Below, piece by piece: positions 61,321 through 64,000 of a DNA stretch of 64,000 bases (positions are counted from its first letter, which is position 1; each line of letters begins with the position of its first letter). The stretch is from Magnetococcales bacterium. Lineage in GTDB: Bacteria; Pseudomonadota; Magnetococcia; Magnetococcales; Magnetaquicoccaceae. The DNA lies in assembly GCA_011089965.1 (NCBI GenBank), contig JAANAU010000002.1:1-64000 (forward strand), written 5' to 3'. The notes beneath the pieces were generated by a model. That model saw only the letters and a list, made by a program, of their open reading frames with translations. It was not told where the DNA came from and searched no databases. The position numbers and the translations under genes are program-made.

Positions 61321-64000
61321 GTGAAACACCCTCTGCTTACCCCTCTGGCTCCTTTATTGGAACGTCGCGGCCCCCCCTATCCCCAATTGGGAAATCTGCC
61401 GGGTGCTGCCCTCTCCTGGCTGGCGGTCGAAACCACACGACACGTCAAAGGCCCCATCGTGGTCATCACCGGGACCAGCAGTCGCGCCGAAAGCCTCTAC
61501 CGGGAAATGCTCTTCTTTGCCGAGCATATCCAGTCTGCCATCTCGTTGTTGCCCTTTCCGGCCTGGGAGACGTTGCCCTTTGAACGGCTCTCCCCCTATG
61601 GACCGATCATGGGAGAACGGATCCGCGCCCTGTTCCGACTGACCCAAACCCTGGGCACAGGACCAATCACGGCAGGCGATTCTGCCGGACACAGCCTCAC
61701 CACGCTGATCACCACACCCTCTGCCCTGATGCGACGTACGGTGCCCCATCGCTACCTGGCCACCCACGGACTCTCCGTCACCAAGGGGGATCAACTCAAT
61801 ATCGCTGCCTTGCGCCTGTTCCTGACCTCTGCCGGATATCGGGCCGTCACCCAGGTCGAAGAGTCCGGCGAGTACGCCATTCGGGGCGGCATCGTCGATT
61901 TCTTCCCTCCGGGCCGTGAAGACCCGGTCCGACTGGAACTGTTCGGCGATGAAGTGGAAACCTTGCGCCTCTTTGATCCGATCACCCAACGCTCCACAGA
62001 TCGGATCTCCTCGGTCCAGGCCCTGCCGGTCAGCGAGGTGATCCTGACCGACGAAACCATTCGCGATTTCCGCGCCACCTTCCGTCAAACCTACGGCATC
62101 GGTGCCTCCGAAGACGAACTCTACAAACAGGTCTCCAAAGGCGAAAAATCACAAGGGATGGAGCAATACCTCCCCTTCTTCTACAGCCCGGCAGACACCT
62201 TCTTTGATTATCTCCCCCCCGGCACCCTGTTTCTGCTCGACGCCGATGCCCTCGCCGAAGCCAAACGGTTTGACGACGAAATCCAGGAACGGCTGAACAA
62301 TCTGGAACAGGAGTCGCAACGCGATCCCTCCCGTTCACCACCTCCGCGTTCCCTCTACCTGTCCGAACAGGACTTCCTGGAACGTCTCAATGCCTATGCC
62401 GTGTTCGCAACCACCTCGCGTGCAGCGCCCGGAGGCATCTCGCTCGGCTTTGATCCAGCCCCCAATTTCATCCAACTGGCCCAGCAACAACCCGCAGATC
62501 CCCCCTTTTCCCCGCTCGATCTGGCCAGCGATACCATCCGTCAATCCCAGTCGCAGGGGTTCAAGGTGTGCATCACCGCTGCCTCCATGGGTCAAAGGGA
62601 ACGGCTGCGCGAACTGCTGGAAGACCACAAAATCCCCACTGCCACCATTGCCCACTGGAACGAACTCCTCACAATCCCCCCAGGGATCACCACCTATCTG
62701 GCGGTCGGCGATCTGGACATGGGCTTTATCCATGGCCGCATGGGGGTGATGCTGCTGACCGACAGCGCCATCTTCGGCATCAAAACCAAACGCCGCAAAA
62801 CCGATCCGCGCTATCTGGATCAACTGCTGGCCGGATTCACGGATCTGAAAGAACAGGATCCGGTGGTGCATGCCGATCACGGCGTGGGACGCTATGGTGG
62901 ACTCCACTCGCTGGAGGTGGGCGGCATTAAAAACGACTTCCTGCTGATCCACTATGCCGGATCAGACAAACTCTATGCCCCGGTGGAAAACCTCGACCGC
63001 GTCACCAAATATGTGGGCGGCGACGACGTGCCCCTGGACAAACTGGGCGGAATCAAATGGGAAAAAACCAAAGAAAAAGCCAAACGCAAAATCCTGGAGA
63101 TGGCAGAAGAACTGGTGCATCTGCAAGCCTTGCGCCAGGGCAATCACGGCTTCAGCTTCTCCACTCCGGATCCGTTGCTCCAGGAGTTTGCCGCCGGCTT
63201 CCCCTTTGAGGAGACCCCGGACCAGACAGCCGCCATCGAATGCGTTCTGGCCGATATGGCTGCCACCAGACCCATGGACCGACTGGTATGCGGTGATGTC
63301 GGCTTTGGCAAGACCGAAGTGGCCCTGCGCGCCGCATTCCGCGCGGTCATGGATGGCAAACAGGTGGCCATCCTCAGCCCGACCACCATCCTGACCCAAC
63401 AACACTACGAAACCTTTACCCGCCGACTCGCCAACTACCCGATCTCCGTGGATATCCTCTCCCGTTTCCGCACCCCGGCAGAGCAAAAGAAAACCGTGGA
63501 GATGATCCAGCATGGCGGGGTGGATATCATCGTTGGCACCCATCGTTTGCTGCAAAAGGATGTGGTGTTCAAAGATCTCGGACTGCTGGTGGTGGACGAA
63601 GAGCAGAGGTTTGGCGTGGTCCATAAAGAACGGATCAAACAGATGCGCGCCACCGTGGATATTCTCACCCTGACCGCCACCCCGATCCCGCGCACACTCC
63701 ATATGGCCATGAGCGGCCTGCGTGACATCTCGATCATTGCCACCCCTCCCATCAATCGTCTGGCCATCCGCACCTTTGTCATCCAGTTCGACCGGCAAAA
63801 GGTGCGGGAAGCGATCCTGCGCGAAATCTACCGGGGCGGACAGGTGTTCTTTGTCCATAATCATGTGCAAGATATCGACAAAATGGCTGCTGATCTGTCC
63901 GAACTGGTCCCGGAAGCCAAAATCGGAGTGGCCCATGGCCAGATGCGCGAAGGCCGACTGGAGAAGATCATGCTCTCCTTCTACCGCCAGGAGTTCAACC
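61321..64000 (+). CDS. mfd: Transcription-repair coupling factor Mfd (5' part, cut by window edge)
   Basis: The first 893 codons are present, starting at GTG 61321 (no ATG in frame nearby; weak RBS). Residues 1 to about 340 are the UvrB-like part (LPFPAWETLPFERLSPYGPI, GEYAIRGGIVDFFPPGRE). The RNA polymerase-interacting domain near 520 has VHADHGVGRYGGL. The translocase part has GDVGFGKTEVALRAAF (Walker A, near 660), VVDEEQRFGV (DEEQ, near 759) and LTATPIPRTLHMAMSG. The gene continues past the edge. It is divergent from prmA. Confidence 0.95.
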   Translation, partial: MKHPLLTPLAPLLERRGPPYPQLGNLPGAALSWLAVETTRHVKGPIVVITGTSSRAESLYREMLFFAEHIQSAISLLPFPAWETLPFERLSPYGPIMGERIRALFRLTQTLGTGPITAGDSAGHSLTTLITTPSALMRRTVPHRYLATHGLSVTKGDQLNIAALRLFLTSAGYRAVTQVEESGEYAIRGGIVDFFPPGREDPVRLELFGDEVETLRLFDPITQRSTDRISSVQALPVSEVILTDETIRDFRATFRQTYGIGASEDELYKQVSKGEKSQGMEQYLPFFYSPADTFFDYLPPGTLFLLDADALAEAKRFDDEIQERLNNLEQESQRDPSRSPPPRSLYLSEQDFLERLNAYAVFATTSRAAPGGISLGFDPAPNFIQLAQQQPADPPFSPLDLASDTIRQSQSQGFKVCITAASMGQRERLRELLEDHKIPTATIAHWNELLTIPPGITTYLAVGDLDMGFIHGRMGVMLLTDSAIFGIKTKRRKTDPRYLDQLLAGFTDLKEQDPVVHADHGVGRYGGLHSLEVGGIKNDFLLIHYAGSDKLYAPVENLDRVTKYVGGDDVPLDKLGGIKWEKTKEKAKRKILEMAEELVHLQALRQGNHGFSFSTPDPLLQEFAAGFPFEETPDQTAAIECVLADMAATRPMDRLVCGDVGFGKTEVALRAAFRAVMDGKQVAILSPTTILTQQHYETFTRRLANYPISVDILSRFRTPAEQKKTVEMIQHGGVDIIVGTHRLLQKDVVFKDLGLLVVDEEQRFGVVHKERIKQMRATVDILTLTATPIPRTLHMAMSGLRDISIIATPPINRLAIRTFVIQFDRQKVREAILREIYRGGQVFFVHNHVQDIDKMAADLSELVPEAKIGVAHGQMREGRLEKIMLSFYRQEFN

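Overview
The window looks like a chromosome segment of a Gram-negative, flagellated member of the Pseudomonadota with GC-rich, tightly packed genes. The evidence is a prepilin peptidase, a MotA/MotB-type pair, periplasmic multihaem cytochromes c, a class II (B12-dependent) ribonucleotide reductase, rho-rpmE, many signalling proteins and many ATGA start/stop overlaps. The gene content and the hairpin-rich dispersed repeats remind me of Magnetococcales-type genomes. That placement is an inference, and no magnetosome gene is present.

Layout. 1-4300: folD, a membrane protein with an internal duplication, an Lgt-like protein and a small cysteine-rich protein, separated by dispersed repeats. 4356-9523: respiratory region with an NnrS-like protein, a tetrahaem cytochrome/Fe-S protein/NrfD-type quinone module, and a divergent pentahaem cytochrome c. 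9752-13349: prepilin peptidase-coaE-rho-rpmE, with an array of 11-bp repeats upstream of rho. 13448-18693: secreted phosphoesterase, NrdJ, secreted rhodanese and an unknown protein. 18998-24547: a two-gene operon of a 1415-residue PPDK-like protein without the PEP/pyruvate barrel and a long GAPDH homologue. 24755-32462: two tandem RatA/COQ10 proteins, a SurA-N/DsbA-like fusion and glycan-type genes. 32520-35970: trmL, tRNA-Asn, a canonical NnrS and small unknowns.

35971-42475 is a translationally coupled signalling operon. It encodes a periplasmic receptor fusing a TRAP (DctP) and a LivJ-type binding protein, a hybrid histidine kinase with two receiver domains and an Hpt domain, and a response regulator with an HD-GYP domain. 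An IS4-type insertion sequence follows (42663-44196). It abuts a decapitated histidine kinase on one side and a cut dispersed element on the other. 45141-55048 holds a CheX-like protein and a surface-polysaccharide cluster (glycosyltransferases, AsnB, methyltransferases, large membrane protein, deacetylase-like protein). 55043-61179 is a long leftward run: prmA-mtnA-motA-motB-PilZ-PilZ/PilZ. The MotB-like protein has Asn where the ion-carrying Asp is expected. The window ends inside mfd.

A recurring theme is a family of roughly 150-280 bp dispersed elements, often bounded by AGAGGCTGTTTGGTGATTC or its complement. They are filled with GC-rich hairpins whose stems differ in sequence but stay complementary, and they lie at gene borders throughout the window. 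The most interesting candidates for undescribed biology are the PPDK-like/GAPDH operon, the fused dual-receptor kinase operon, the MotB-like protein lacking its key Asp, and this element family.
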